Assembly: GCF_964204645.1 (NCBI RefSeq)
Contig: NC_134033.1
Span: 9,894,231-9,958,230 of the forward strand
Origin: Tubulanus polymorphus
Taxonomy: Eukaryota > Nemertea > Palaeonemertea > Tubulaniformes > Tubulanidae
Reading direction: 5' to 3'
DNA: 64,000 nt
The notes under the pieces: model-generated
Told to the model about the DNA's origin: nothing
The model's database searches: none
What the model saw: the letters and a program-made list of their open reading frames with translations, nothing else
Program-made: the position numbers and the translations under genes
Shown here: positions 44,841 to 57,547 of the stretch, in pieces
How positions within the stretch are numbered: position 1 is the stretch's first letter
Layout of the letters: every line of letters starts with the position of its first letter

Positions 44841-47017
44841 AGGCCCACTGGCAGTATAAAAGCCCAATCAATGTCAGACATGGCAGTATCTTTGAACCTG
44901 TGGAGCAGTGAGGAACTCCAACGGTTGAAACTGGAATACTCCTATTTTCTCTGTCAGTTATCCGATTTGGATCCTCCTTTTTGTCAGACATATGTATTAA
45001 TGTATAATATATTCATTTCTGCAGTCAAAATTATGTTTTAGGCCCTCCTCTTTGAGTGATAGCACAGCGCACCTAAAACGTCATCAGCTCATGCATATTA
45101 ATGAGCTCATCCATTGGCAAACCAGAAGTCAGGCAAGCACTCGTGTGACTGACTCAATTGTATTGAAACTGAATAGAGAATGATCCCCCAATAGCAATCA
45201 ATTAAGATTTGTGAAAATAATCAACCTAGGGTGAAATTTATTGGTGAATTTAGTTAATATGATAGCTTGCCTTTAGAGAAGTAGCTGGAATGCCGTGGCC
45301 TGAAAACAGGAGGAAATAGCCGATCTCTTCAGCAGTAAGTAGCTTTTGTTTGTGTTCTGTCTAAACACTGATGCTGTGTTTGTTCAAACATTAGGCCATT
45401 TAATTAAGCGTCTCATTAAGTCTCAATTATTTATTTAATGGTAGATCAGCTAGGATTAATAAGGGATTTTTCATGTTTGCTTAACTTTTGATATTGTAAA
45501 GTCTTTTAGAGCTTACTTTAAATTCCAAATAGGCCTAGCACTATAATCAATAATCATGTCCTAAAATGTATTTCAATTTGTAGGCCCAGCAAAAGAAAGC
45601 GAAGTGACTAAATTTATAAAATCTTAACCTTGGATATTTTCAGATGAAAGGAAGCAAGAGAATTTTAAAAACCAATCAACAGACGAAATTGGAAAAGCTG
45701 CAACGAGTAGCTGGTCAAACCAACTTTGATTTTGTAAACGCCTGATTAATTTACCCTTACAACAATAAGATTAACAGACACTTTTTGAATCTGCATTGAT
45801 AATCGAAAATTCTAATAACTGTGTAAATCTTAATAATGATTTTTCTCCCCACAATTAACTCATATCCAAATTCCATAATTGCAAATTGGTTTAACTCAAC
45901 ACAAGATTTGTCCCTTTGATCCTCTGTTCCATTCTTATGTTATCTCACTATATTACTTGTAGTCATTCAACTTGTATTCAATTTGTTTTGATTTTAGTAT
46001 CCTCTAGATTGTCTCTGTAATACTATTTTTAAGATTAACACGTATCATTAATTAGTTTGCTCTTCTTTAGCTTTTAACTTTTTCTTTGATTTGTGTATCA
46101 TTTCTGATTACTTTGTCTCAAAAGAATATTGAAATATTGAATAAACTACTTCCTAAAAGAAAGATTTTATGACTTGTATTATTTTTTCGTTATTATTGTG
46201 GGATTCTTTTTATATTACTCTTTATCCATCGACACCGGCGTTGGCCTTAAAACTTTGCCCATTGAGATTGACTTAGGAAAACGAACGAAAGTTACACTTC
46301 ATATCCTCCCTATCTGGATACCTGTTGTCGCAATCTAGTGCCTTTAACAACATTGCTTCTTGTAAACCATACTTGATAAAAATATAAACCCAATTCATCG
46401 ACAGTAACTAAAAATAGATCAGGTGCGCTGCGCTATTAAGCAATTTCGTTGGTATTTTCTTCACAATTTGAATCTTTGAATGACGTAAAGGGAGGAGTTA
46501 TCCAGTGAATCAGTGTAGCTTGCACGGCACAGTAACAGTAACATGATACCCTAGGCCATCACTACACATAAACAAAAATATAGGCTAATTCATAGTACCT
46601 AAATCTCACTACAAAAATCTTTTTTCCCGATCAAGGAATCAGTCTGAAATTGCATAAACTTGTTAAGCTTTATACCTTCAGTGTTATGCCAAAATTTCAT
46701 CAAAATCGGATAAAAATTGATAGTTTTTAAAAATCTCAAAATTTCGCCAAATTCTTTAATCTTGGTCCTTTTCTTACAGAAAATGATCACAAGCTTCAGA
46801 TTTTCACCCCCAATAAGACTGCACCATTTAAAATTACCTCAGAACTTTATATGAAAATTTATGAATTTGTCAGATATTACAGTGTGTGACCTCTACAGTT
46901 ACAGTTGTGAGCCACCCTTACTCACTGTAAACATCATCAACATGTAAGTGTAGCTAGTGGGACGGCCCATCTCAAGTGCTTACCACCCGGTTAACTACTG
47001 CTCATACCAATGGGCCT
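44841..47017. mobile_element. 2.2 kb copy of the TTAA MITE family, with an insertion
   Basis: Flanked by TTAA at 44837-44840 (shared with the Kolobok element) and 47018-47021. Terminal repeats are AGGCCCACTGGCA and AGGCCCATTGGTA. The outer 220 and 580 bases match the 800 bp copy at 11922-12721 in reverse orientation. The extra 1.37 kb is a separate TA-flanked insertion. Confidence 0.85.
45062..46433. mobile_element. TA-flanked element nested in the TTAA MITE
   Basis: Termini GCACAGCGCACCT and the complement of AGGTGCGCTGCGC form 13 bp inverted repeats with one mismatch, flanked by TA at 45060-45061 and 46434-46435. The shorter MITE copy lacks it and shows an undisrupted junction there. TA targets suggest a Tc1/mariner-type mover. 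No transposase is readable; a 33-residue frame (45644-45745) follows an acceptor-like CAG, and AATAAA lies near 46140. Confidence 0.7.
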
Positions 47018-47021
47018 TTAA

Positions 47022-48400
47022 CACACAAGCAGCAATCAGGCTAACGCGCGGCGGCGTGCGTGAAGGCGCACATCGTAATCAAAACAAACTATTCAATATA
47101 ATACAAGTAATCATTCTTCTTAGAGAAGGGACTCGACTTATAAGCCGGATATATGAAAGGCTGAATCCAAGAACATGTCTATCGCTTTTTTGAGCCCAAG
47201 CGTCTATTTTTACTTAGTAGCCACTTGAGAACAATAAGCAATTAACGATATCGGCTACTTTTCCAGAAGTACACATTTCAAAACAGTCACTCTGAAATAG
47301 TATTCCTTTCAATTCGGTTGGTTTTCTATAGTGGCTGTTTCGAAGAGTCTACTATTGAAAAGTGACCATTTTGAAACATCTGGTTTCGATAGTGCACACT
47401 AGCAGTAGAGGTAACTGTAAAACCACCCGCCTGTTAACAGTGACTTTGTGATAGTAACTCTTACCATAGCAGCTTCTCTCAAAACACATCGTTTCTAAAA
47501 GTCAACTATCGAAAAGTGACCATTTTGAGATGGCATGGTTATTTCCTGTTCAAAATAGCAGCATCTGTTAAAGATTTGCAGTGATACTTGACAGGTTCAA
47601 AGGTACTGTTAAACCCTATATGCTTTGTATACAGAACTCTGTATGCTTTGAATACAGTTCTGTGAATAGAAAACGAAAGTTTTTGAGATGCTAAGAATCC
47701 CCTTAATTATATTACCCTCAACAAAATGGAAAACTATTGATTCATATAACATCATCATGGATTAAATCCATTAATACTAAAATATAGTGCCAGTCCTAGA
47801 ATTCTTAGAATTTTAAGATTTTTGTTTTACATTTGCAATTATAAAACATTCTGGTGCGTTCATTAATCTTTGATTTTGTAGAAAAGAAAGACAAAAAAAT
47901 AAATTTGTCTTTTAGGCTTTATTTGTTTTAAGGGTATATGAGAGAGAAATATACAAATAAAATCATATGTTAAAAAAATGAATTACGAAAAAAATTTATC
48001 TAAAATACTTAGAATTAACCTTGAATTTATTGTTTATTTCAATACAAACGATTTTTAAGTAATCCATGTGATGTTCACTTTGTCACGCTGTTCTCTGCTT
48101 CTTCGTTAATGAATATTGAATCGTTTTATCGCTCGCTAGAAGTGATACCATAATCAAAATCTTATTTCGTAGTTATACAGTTTGGTTGAAATGAAATTAC
48201 CAACTTATTATAAAAGATCAAACGATTAGCGTATAAAAGTGCAGTGTTGAGATGTTAATTTTGAAGTCAGCAATTTCATTTGATAGAGAAAACTTCTTTT
48301 GGCTTAAGATGTGAAAGAAATGCAATAAGCTGTAATTCTAGTTTTACACACTTTCCTACTTTGTAAAGTAAATTGTTTATATAGGTTATCAAAAACCCAG
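47022..48400. other. ABCC intron with short degenerate repeats
   Basis: At 47260-47545 variants of GAAAAGTGACCATTTTGA and CGATAGTGCACACT recur on both strands, resembling a decayed satellite or foldback. The rest is featureless. Confidence 0.35.
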
Positions 48401-50300
48401 CAGCAGCTCTGTTCAGCAGGTCAATTACACTGGCTAACTGGACAGTGATTGATGAATGAATGAACAAACTGCACTGACCACCAAAAGACCACAAACCAAA
48501 AGTAACTACCTCTTAATATTAATAAACTTAGCAGCACAATATTTCTATGAAACTTTATTTCAAGGTGCCAATATAATAACATGCCAACATGTACGGAGTT
48601 TGAACTTCGCTGAATCGATGAACCAATGAATCGCTGAATTATGAGATAATTATCAGTTTTCTCCAACTCAACTTTTTTTCTCAAATTATCGTAAACCAAC
48701 ATTACCAATACTTGAATTTGGGAGTGAATGCAGGCTAGAACCAACAAAGGTACCGGTTTAAGGTGCAGATATACAGGGAATCCCTCTCATAGCGACCAAC
48801 ACGGTAGTATATCCCTTCTTTGCCGATTAGAAGTCCCTTAGATGAGTAGTCCCGTTTCAAGAAAACATAATTTATAACAGTAAATATTTCTGTATCCATT
48901 GAAATTGTCATTTTCATGTAACAAAAAATATATGAGTTTATGTCTCGGCTGAACTTGTCAGAATTGAACAGATTAAGCAAAAATATATTTCGAAATTGGT
49001 TTTTCTATATGGTGCGCAAAGTTGAAAGCCTTGGGTTTCATATTTTTTGAGAAATTTACCAAAAAGTTTCAAAATTTCGATTTATTTGAGCACGTTTTTT
49101 TATGCAGCATCTTTAATTGTCCGAAATAACATGTGAAAATTCAATGCTATTTGCGTGGGAAGAACTTTATATTGCCAAGATCCGACGCTTGGTTCGGTAG
49201 TTATGGTCTTTCAAAGACGAAACCCCTCAATATCTTGGTTCTATAAAATTTGTGTTGACCCGGTTGTGACTTCCATCATGACGTCATAACATTGAACGAG
49301 GTGGATCAGCTGGTGCGCGTTATTTCACAAACAAAATGGCGGAACGATTGAATAGGTTGATATTCATCATTTCTAGTGTGAATACTGATATTCAAGGCGT
49401 ATGATATAACGATTTATTGCGTGCGATGTGTTCAATGATTCATCTAGTTTTGATATCCTGTGCATAAGGTTATGTTCCATCAAGACATCTGACGATAATG
49501 TGGTTTCAAAATGCGGAAATTTACTTCCGTGTTGCCACATGGCTGATGCACTGATAGAATCAATTTTTTAGAGATGAGTCTGATATTTACACCACTGGAA
49601 TATGTACTTGTTTTATCATCATTAATTGAAGTCATTTTATTAACGTTCGCATTAGCGATCCGTTTTGGAGCCTGATTATTTGTATTAGTTTGTTAACTGG
49701 GGCACAGTGGAGCATTCGCGTTGAAAACAGTCGTTTACAGTCGCGTAGGCAAGATAGCCTTATACTCTCGTGTTCACCGCGTGTATGTATCGGTTATAGA
49801 GTACGAGCGCCACGGTGTAGGTCGCGCGTAACAACGATTTGTCTGAGTGAAGATGTAAGCTACTTAAAGCAATCCTATCGTGAAATCATTAAAAATCATG
49901 TTAGACGATAAACTTTGTTTCGTCAGTAACCGACACTGACTGGCCTCAAATTTGAAGAACTTGGGAGCTTCTGTCCTGATAAAAATGATAAAACCTCCCA
50001 TAAAACCCAGGCTCTCACCAAGTTTGTACCGTATCTTATAGGGTCACTCATAGTTTTAAGTTGTTCAACATCATTCAAGGGATGTATTACAATTATGAAC
50101 ATTTGTTCAGACAAAAGGCCCATAATCAATTTTTCGAAGATTTCATTCTTGTTAAAAGTCAGATATCTTTAAAAGTTCAGACTGATCAAAATTGAGTCAT
50201 TTTTATATATATTTTTCTTGTTTAATTTTCAATGAAATGATTTTTTGCATACCGGTAGCCTACGTGACAGATTTTTACTTCACACCAGTTTGGCGAGCCA
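48401..50300. other. ABCC intron, nothing recognised
   Basis: Small frames at 48421-48980 (minus) and 49690-49911 (plus) show no domain, codon signal or splice context. No element ends were found. Confidence 0.4.
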
Positions 50301-50309
50301 CTGGACCAT

Positions 50310-50745
50310 TATATTCATGCTCAAATGGTAGTATTTTAACTGTGGAAATGACATGAAAAATAAACACATAGCTTTTCAAGGTCACGCCTGCAAAATTTGG
50401 GCCTACGATATTTGGATCCCGCTACTAGTGACCAACCCAGGCTATCTTAAAAAAAATTCACGAAAATTTCTTGTTATGCCTTGGCTGAACTTGTCAGACC
50501 AATAAGTTATTCAATCATCCTTTTTTATATACATGCTCAAATGGTAGAATTTAAACTGTGGAAATGACATAAAGAAATATAAAATAAATGCATAGTAGTT
50601 GCTATAGCATAAATAAATGCATAGTAGTTGCTATAGCAACGATTTTCAAAGTTACGTCAGCAAAATTTGGACCAGTGATATTTGGATCCTGATACTAGAG
50701 ATCAGGGCTACCTGCAGAAAAAAATTCATGAAAATGTCTTTCCAC
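50310..50745. repeat. Diverged direct repeat, period about 215 bp, with inner duplication
   Basis: ATGCTCAAATGGTAG, ACTGTGGAAATGACAT and GATATTTGGATCC occur in the same order at 50317-50421 and 50532-50687. Inside the second unit, ATAAATGCATAGTAGTTGCT and the next bases are duplicated at 50583-50638. Confidence 0.75.
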
Positions 50746-52483
50746 TCATGGACCAGCTATTTAATTCAGTGATCATATTGCATCATATTGAGAAGAGAAG
50801 TCAGTAGCATACTTCATGTTGTCTTCCTGTCTCTGCACTCCGCTGCCATGCAGTTGTTTGCTTTTATAAGTCCAGGAAGCAAGATCTTGACCAAAGAAAT
50901 TCATATTAGCTTTTTCGCGAAATCTGAACGCAAAATATCGCTTTTAAAAAAGCAAATCAGAAAGCCAAAGACTCCTCTATGATTGGCATTAGCCATAGAA
51001 ATCAGCAGGTGTTCACTACTAGTTTTCTTACAGGTTTTATTTTAAGATTTAAAATTGTATTTCAAGATTGATTTCTGTGAAAGTTTTTGGTTGATTTGGA
51101 TTTTGTGAGGAATATTTTTATTGAGGATTATGCAAGTCCGGGAAAAAAAGCTTTTTCTCAAATTGAATAGATGACCTTGATACGTTAATTAGCCATGTGC
51201 TCACGATCTGCATATTCAATCATATTTTATTGTGCAAAAGAAATATCGAATCCAATTCAATTTTTGTGGTCGGGTTGCACCTCATTTTCCCACTTTTCTC
51301 TGTTATTTGACACAAGGTAGCTTTGTAACTTGCTCAGTCAGTCTGAAATTTGTTGCGCTTTCCTGAGTTTGTTAAAAGAAAGAACGAATTTATATCTGAA
51401 AGAAGAAATCGAAGGAATTTTGTACAAAAATTATTATTTTCCCGCCTGATGTCATATCGGGATATCCCTTGACTTTTGTGCACCGATATGGCTGCGGTGA
51501 TTGGCCTTTCTAAAAAAAGTAATTCTTACTCATTGAGGTGTGCCGCTTCTTGTTGTATTGCATACTATAGGACTAAAAAACATTTTTTGGTATAACATTT
51601 TCGTATATTTGGTTATGATATGAGGCCTGGGCAAGGACATGAAACCAGCACTTCTCATGCATGTAAACAGCTAAGTTTTGCCTTCCGAAAACTGGTTCAT
51701 CATGTATCACATGAGTAATACAGTTTTTCGATCCTCAATTCATAAGTTAAGAACTAAATGAAATTAACTGTTTTCATCTGATTTACTCTAACTAAAATTC
51801 AGAGAAAGATGAGAAAGATTAATAAGCATCTTGTAACGGGGCTGAAAATTCTATGTTGATTCGCGGCGTAGTTTGCAATATTTAGTGCGGAGCTGTCATG
51901 ATAGCACCCTCGTTTTAGTAACAAGTGTAGCTCACCAAAATCAACGAAACCGTTAATCTTTAGATAAAGGATAATCTATTGATAGAAAAAGATTCATTTG
52001 AAAATATTTGAACTAAAATTGATTATCCATAAGCCTGGGGTCCTGCCTCTGTGCGGGTATCATCTCGTTGACCCCACGTCATACTTGCACTACTATATGA
52101 TATAAAGGTACATTGATGAGACGATTACGCAACAGAGTAGCTACGGATTGGCGTGGTTACTACGAGGGAACGTAGACTGTAGAAGGTACAACTTTCGTTT
52201 TCACGTGGCAGTGGCCTGGTGTGAGGTGTGTAGTTAGTAACGGTCACCAGGGAAGTGATATACAATTCCGTGCTGTCACTGAATGTCTTCGCTCGAAATT
52301 GTTTCTAAACCGACCACAAAGATATATTCTTTCTAGTACTTTAACGAATGAAACAGACGAGTGTAGGAATTAGGTCCTCTTTATTAGTATCTTTTAACTA
52401 TGTATGATGTGGGTATATAATCAGTGTTTCTATTCATTTTTATCTAATGTTTCAAGCCTAATGATACGTCTTCTATTTGACAG
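50746..52483. other. ABCC intron, nothing recognised
   Basis: Noncoding AT-rich DNA ending at the TTTGACAG acceptor. Confidence 0.45.
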
Positions 52484-52630
52484 GCTGCTTGGAACATCGA
52501 ACATGAACCAGTACAGGATAATTGGCCTGAATCGGGGAAAGTGCAAATTGATTGTTATAGTGTTAGATATCGGAAAGGATTAGATTTAGTTTTGGATGGA
52601 ATAACTTGCCATATTCTAGCAGGTGAAAAG
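52484..52630 (+). CDS. ABCC-type transporter, exon (start of NBD2)
   Basis: 147 bases, phase 0 in and out, acceptor TTTGACAG, donor GAAAAG/GTAATT. It encodes AAWNIEHEPVQDNWPESGKV, then IDCYSVRYRKGLDLVLDGI and LAGEK. W-P-x-x-G-x-V with the A-loop aromatic in YSVRYR and the G-E-K that leads into Walker A are standard for ABCC NBD2. It is separated by 17.5 kb of transposon-rich intron from the exon before it. Confidence 0.95.
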
Positions 52631-52887
52631 GTAATTGACCTATATTTTCATAGATTTTTTTCTCTGCAAAAAAAACCACAAAGTCTTCCTTATGGCTCTA
52701 GAGCTTGTCCAATAATAATTTGTTCAAAAAATTCATGTCTTGATAGTCGTCTTTTTACCCTACACTTAATTGTGTGATAAGCTACATTTAAAGAAAAATG
52801 AAGTGATATAAGAGATTAAATTACGAAACTTCCAACTGTTACTGTTATTATGTCATCCATGTAGGGCAGGGTGACATTCTATTTTAC

Positions 52888-53082
52888 TTAATGTGCACTA
52901 TGTGTTTTTTCCCACATCAGTGCTCTGCACATTTCATATAAAGTGCGATTTTCTCGAACATAGGTAATTATGTGCTCAGACCATGGATGGCACCAAAATG
53001 AGCCTCTGATCCTCGTTCTTCCAAGGTGGCCATGACTGTCAATAGCTTTGGCGATGTAGTCATGAATACGCGCATTTTTCAT
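52888..53082 (-). pseudogene. Possible integrase zinc-finger fragment
   Basis: A 64-residue frame reads RIHDYIAKAIDSHGHLGRTR, SFWCHPWSEHIITYVRE and later a Cys. The order H, H-L-G-x-x-R-x-x, aromatic-Trp, Y-V resembles the HHCC domain of gypsy integrases, but the paired cysteines are incomplete. Isolated, no neighbours. Confidence 0.3.
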
Positions 53083-54039
53083 AGGCAGTTAGAATTTTTT
53101 TGAATGAAATAGACTTCAAAATGGACTTTTACATTATTAACTTTGTTGTCCGTCCGTCTGTCCGCAGTGGTTTCCGTGAACTAGCACCTAAACCCTTTGA
53201 CAGATTTTATTCAGATTCAACTGTTGTGTTGTACTATATGAGGTTAGTAACTGAAATTTCAATGTTCAACGCCACCTAGTGAAAAATGAATAGCAAATAC
53301 GTGAGTCTGATTGACCAATATTTTTCATGATGATGAGTGGGATAGGGACCAGATGCAAAAACATCCTAATACGATTAATTGAAAAATAATCAAAATTTTG
53401 AAGCTTAAGAATGTGTAAAATGTGCTGGTTTTGGCAAACAACATTGGGCATTTTTGGTTTGCAAACGTGTCATATAGATGTATAAACCAAATATCAAGAC
53501 AAAGTTTCTTCAAAACATCCCAAGTAACTGGATTCATCTACAGATGGACGCAAGACAGATAAAAAGTGAACGCAATTGTTGCTGGGGAGTGGGCTAAAAT
53601 CAAAGTAGTCAACCTCGGTTAATCCATCCCCGTTATATTCCGTATAAATAAATTGGTCCCGTTTTTAAGTAATGTATCCCCCTTTAAAATTCTGTGTCGT
53701 ATTTGTTTTTCAAGTTTTGGGCTTACGCTACCAAATATCAAATATCAACACAATCCATTAAAAATTCTTCAAAACTCCAAAAATAACTGGAAAAACCAAT
53801 TAGTACACATTCAAAGGGGTGACTGTTTAAAACTGTCAATTTTTCTGACCAGGTGCCCTTTTTGAATCACAGACAAAAATTACACCTGTGATGAAAGTCC
53901 ATGATATATGCACCATGACTAGTGCCTTTTTCGTGGGCTGAACCCTACCAGCTTGGATCCACCCCTCCAAACCAACAACAACAAATGAACGCCAGCTGCT
54001 CTAAGTTAAATTGATGTACTTACGTATTAGTAAGCTCAC
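53083..54039. other. ABCC intron with dispersed repeat
   Basis: Contains GTCCGTCCGTCTGTCCG (53146) and a diverged copy (CAACGCCACCTAGTG, 53267) of the repeat duplicated at 63.7-63.9 kb. No further exon of the BEN gene was recognised downstream. Confidence 0.4.
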
Positions 54040-55022
54040 CCGGTTTGGGTCCAATTTTTTGTCTTCATGATAGATTTTCATGGCATCACATCCGGTCAAC
54101 GTTTTTTCAAGAAGTTCGTCATCTGTGAATAATGCCGACAACAGCATGCATGCCATACGCCCAACGGTATTTGGTTTTCCAACTAATCGGCGTATGGCAG
54201 CAGCTGTTGCATTGTCCAGGAGAGAGTAGGCATCCTAAAATGAGAATAATTTACATTGCATATGGTATTATCTTTACTAAAGCTATTTCGATGCTTACAA
54301 AATCTATTATGTAAATACCTGTAGTAATCCGAGATCATTTGGATCGGCTTCCATATCATGCTGTTGTGTTTGATGCTGTTGTTCATGTTGTGGTGGTTGT
54401 GGCTGTTGTTGCTCTTGTGGTTGTTGTTGCTGTTGTTGCACTTGTGGTTGTTTTTGCTGTTGTTGTGGTAGTTGCTGTGGTAGTAGTTGCTGTTGTGATG
54501 GTAGCTGATGTTGTGGTGGTAGTTGCTGTTGTGGTGGTTGTTGCTGTTGTGGTGGTAGTTGCTGTTGTGGTGGTGGTGGTGGTTGTTGATCATTTTTATC
54601 ATTTTCATTTGCTGAAAAAGCAAAAAACAAGTGTCATTCAATGTCACTGAAAATGCAGATCTAATCCATGGAGCAGAAAGACATACCTTGTTTCCTCAGG
54701 TTTTCATTTGTAATCTGTTTGATTTGAATAGGCAAATCTGAAATTAATTTAAAATACCCTGCTCATGATTCCTGTCTCGTTTAATTTCATTCACAAATTG
54801 AAACATTTTCTGCTGCCTAACATTAAATCGTATCAAAACCATTTAAGATTTTTACAAAATAAACATACCAGTTTGTAACTGCATATTGAGGGCAAGCAGT
54901 TTTTTATTCCTTTCCCGGCTCTCCCTCAACTCAAGTCGAAGGGACTTGATGGCATTTTCGTAATGCTGACAATCCGGGCAGTTATATTCTGATTCAGAAG
55001 ATGAAACATCATTCTTCTGTTT
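54040..55022 (-). CDS. BEN-like domain protein with coiled coil and Gln/Pro tract, 4 exons
   Basis: Four phase-compatible exons on the minus strand: 55022-54869, 54737-54687, 54611-54319 and 54234-54040. Exon 1: KNDVSSSESEYNCPDCQHYE, then a Leu/Arg/Glu coiled coil (SLRLELRESRERNKKLLALN). Exon 2 continues the helix. Exon 3 is about 70 residues of Gln and Pro, then MEADPNDLGLLQ. Exon 4: DAYSLLDNATAAAIRRLVGK, MACMLLSALFTDDELLEKTL and KLDPNR, which fits the first half of a BEN domain (DNA-binding, found in transcription and chromatin regulators). The gene lies antisense inside the ABCC intron 52631-62968. The first exon and the rest of the BEN domain were not found. Confidence 0.7.
54360..54590 (-). 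repeat. CAG/CAA-rich low-complexity tract
   Basis: Imperfect CAA/CAG/CCA/CCT codons within exon 3 of the BEN-like gene. Mixed codons argue against simple slippage. The long plus-strand frame over it (mostly Val) is an artefact. Confidence 0.85.
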
Positions 55023-55533
55023 CTATAATGAAAAAGATAATAAACTTTAGGCTGAAAAAATAGTTTCTCCGTCAGCTGAGCTTTAAAGTTGACCCGACCG
55101 CCTATCTACATTGCTGTACATTGCTTTTTTTAAAGTCGTGATCAATTTTACAGCATAATTTAACATTTTTAAAGTCGTGATCAATTTTACAGCATAATTT
55201 AACATTCAACTCCCCTGGTGGCGAGAACAAAAAATGTGTCACCACGCGCGGAAATAAATCCAATGACAGTGTAACAATTAAGCTAGCAGACGAGTATATC
55301 TTTTCGCCCGATCGCGATTATTGAATTCATGATATCAACAATGCATATTACATGATATCAACAATGCATCCCATTGGTTGATAAAAAGCAATCAGTCGGC
55401 GGAATTCACAATCAGATTGCCAGCGTAAATAATGGACCGAAAATATAAAACAGGGCAATTCACCGGAAGATTGAGTCGACCAATGAAATCTTCGTCGTCG
55501 GGAATGGCCACAAGGCTGAATTTTCCAGTAATT
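55023..55533. other. Upstream of the BEN-like exons; two short tandem duplications
   Basis: A 39 bp unit (AAAGTCGTGATCAATTTTAC...) is duplicated at about 55130-55205, and ATGATATCAACAATGCAT twice at about 55329-55370. No promoter or first exon could be assigned. Confidence 0.5.
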
Positions 55534-56001
55534 TTCTAAAAGCGGAGTGCGGAGCAGAGCGGATTCAGGGAGCGGAGTGCGGAATAGCGTGTCTTGACTT
55601 TGTTATATGAAATATCTTTCACTTACATTCGCTTCAAATTTTCAAAACTTTCTTGGGGGAGGACCCAAACCCCTGCAGCTAGTTCCGCCTGATATCTAAA
55701 TTCGCACCAACCCGAAATAGAGGCTACGTACGGGCCTGATTATTGTAGTCATTGTAAACGAACGTCGATGGCGCGTATTATGAGGTGAGCCACGTAGAGG
55801 ATTCGGTCATAAATACTGTCGCGTTGAAATTAATACATTTCTATCAAATGATATTTCAACAATATATTTTCGATGATAACGATTTGTAAATGGCGGGACG
55901 TGATTGCTGTACGACGTACTAAAGGCCTAACGCTCTGCTCAGCAAATACTCGAGACAAGCTATTCCACGCTCTGCCCCCTGAATCTGCTCCGCTTTTAGA
56001 A
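55534..56001. mobile_element. MITE with TTCTAAAAGCGGAG termini
   Basis: 14 bp perfect terminal inverted repeats (55534-55547 and 55988-56001), extended imperfectly through GCAGAGCGGATTCAGGG and the complement of CCCCTGAATCTGCTC. About 468 bp, noncoding. Target duplication not clear. Confidence 0.65.
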
Positions 56002-56199
56002 GGTTACCGAATTTTCCTGGGGATTTATGAATTCGATGAAAAGTTATAACTTAAGTCCCAACTGGGTGTGTAGTTTGTCAAAGTACACGTGTAGATCCAA
56101 AAATACACGTGTAATTCTGGAAATACACGTGTACCATTTTCGTAAGGGTTATCTTGAAAAACGCATGTTTTCATAACAGCATGACTGTAGGGTTTCCCA

Positions 56200-57547
56200 A
56201 TCCAGTCCATGAAGCATGTCAGACTCACTGCTGGTGTTGTGATATCTGTTAATTACAAGTTGTGCCACCCTCCGTTGGACCATTTTGACTCAGTTGGCGA
56301 GTGATGCGTGGTGGGGTTCCAGATGGTATCCCGTATTCAAGGTTTCAACAAACTAGAGAAATACAGGCTTTGGTTTCGTATCTCTTCTGGCATTCCGTAG
56401 ACTGAAATCAAGCATGTTTGACGCCTTCTCTGATATGCTCGATATTGGATTTTCACAAGAATTCAGTTTGGGGGTCCACTCCTAGGTATGTTGTGGTCTT
56501 TTCAAGGTTCAATTTGACATCTTTTAGGGTTAAGTCGGCTTGTTTGAGTTTTTTGGATCATGTGACTTGCTGAATGCTGCATTTCATCATGTGAAATTAC
56601 ATCCCCCAGGTTCATTCCTACTTAGCTAGTTGTTCCAGATCATCCCGTAGGAGCTGTTGGTCAATTTTGGACCTGATCTGAAGATATAGGATGCAATCAT
56701 CAGCAAAAAGGCGTGTCCGTCAATGTAGTCCTTCTGGGAGGTCGCTGATAAAGATGAGGATCAACAGAGTGCCCAATACAGACCCTTGGGGACTACTGGT
56801 CCTTCATCAGAACACTGCCCGTGGACCAATACTCTGGGTCCTGTCGCATTGAGGAAATCCATTGCAGAGTTAGGCCTTGGTGCCGTAGTGGTCTATCTTC
56901 TTGAGTAGCCGCTGATAAGGCATGTGGTTGAAGGCTTTACTAAAGTCGAGGATGATCATGTCAGTTTGGATCCTTTGTTCTAGTGATAATGCCAACTTGA
57001 GCACGAGAATTAGTAGCTGGGTTTCACAGCTCCTCTCTGCCCTGAATCAATGTTGGCAATCATGATGGATGTTTTGTTCACCAAGGTTCTTCAGCACTTG
57101 GCACACAATCACATGCTCTAGTGCCTTGCAGCTAAGGCATGTCAGCGAAACCAGTCTGTAGTTGAATGGGCATTGCTTTTCAGCCTTCTTATAGATAGCT
57201 GTCATGTTGGCTCGTTTCCAGTCATCTGGAACCTTGCTTTCCTAGAGGAATTACTTAAATAACCTGGTCATGATTGATGCTGTATCCTCAGCACAATCCT
57301 TCAAGGTCCATCCGGATGTAAGATCCAGGCCAGGGGCCTTCTTAGGATTTATGTTCCGAAGTAACTTCAGGACACCTTCTTTGTTGTCATTGATCGTGTC
57401 CATGGCTGGCAAGGGTGTTCCGTTGGGACTAGGGACATTGTCTCCTGCTTCTTTTGTGAAGACAGACAATTTCAATTTCTTTTGTATTTCTTTATGAACA
57501 TGACAGATCTGGGCGCTATCTTCAAATCCAAGTAACTTTGGATGCAA
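56200..57547 (-). pseudogene. LINE reverse transcriptase remnant (Jockey/CR1-like)
   Basis: Minus-strand order: LLRNINPKKAPGLDLTSGWT and LKDCAEDTASIMTRLF (57400-57251), VPDDWKRANMTAIYKK (about 57220), YRLVSLTCLSCKALEHVI (about 57140), MIILDFSKAFNHMP (about 56950), and the catalytic FADDCILYLQ (about 56710). Multiple stops and shifts. The endonuclease is absent. Its 5' side abuts a TTAA MITE remnant at 57548. Confidence 0.85.

Noticed and set aside
54339-54650. Long plus-strand frame made largely of Val and Ala
   Set aside because: It is the complement of the Gln/Pro-coding exon of the minus-strand BEN-like gene, which has matching splice sites; the plus frame has none.
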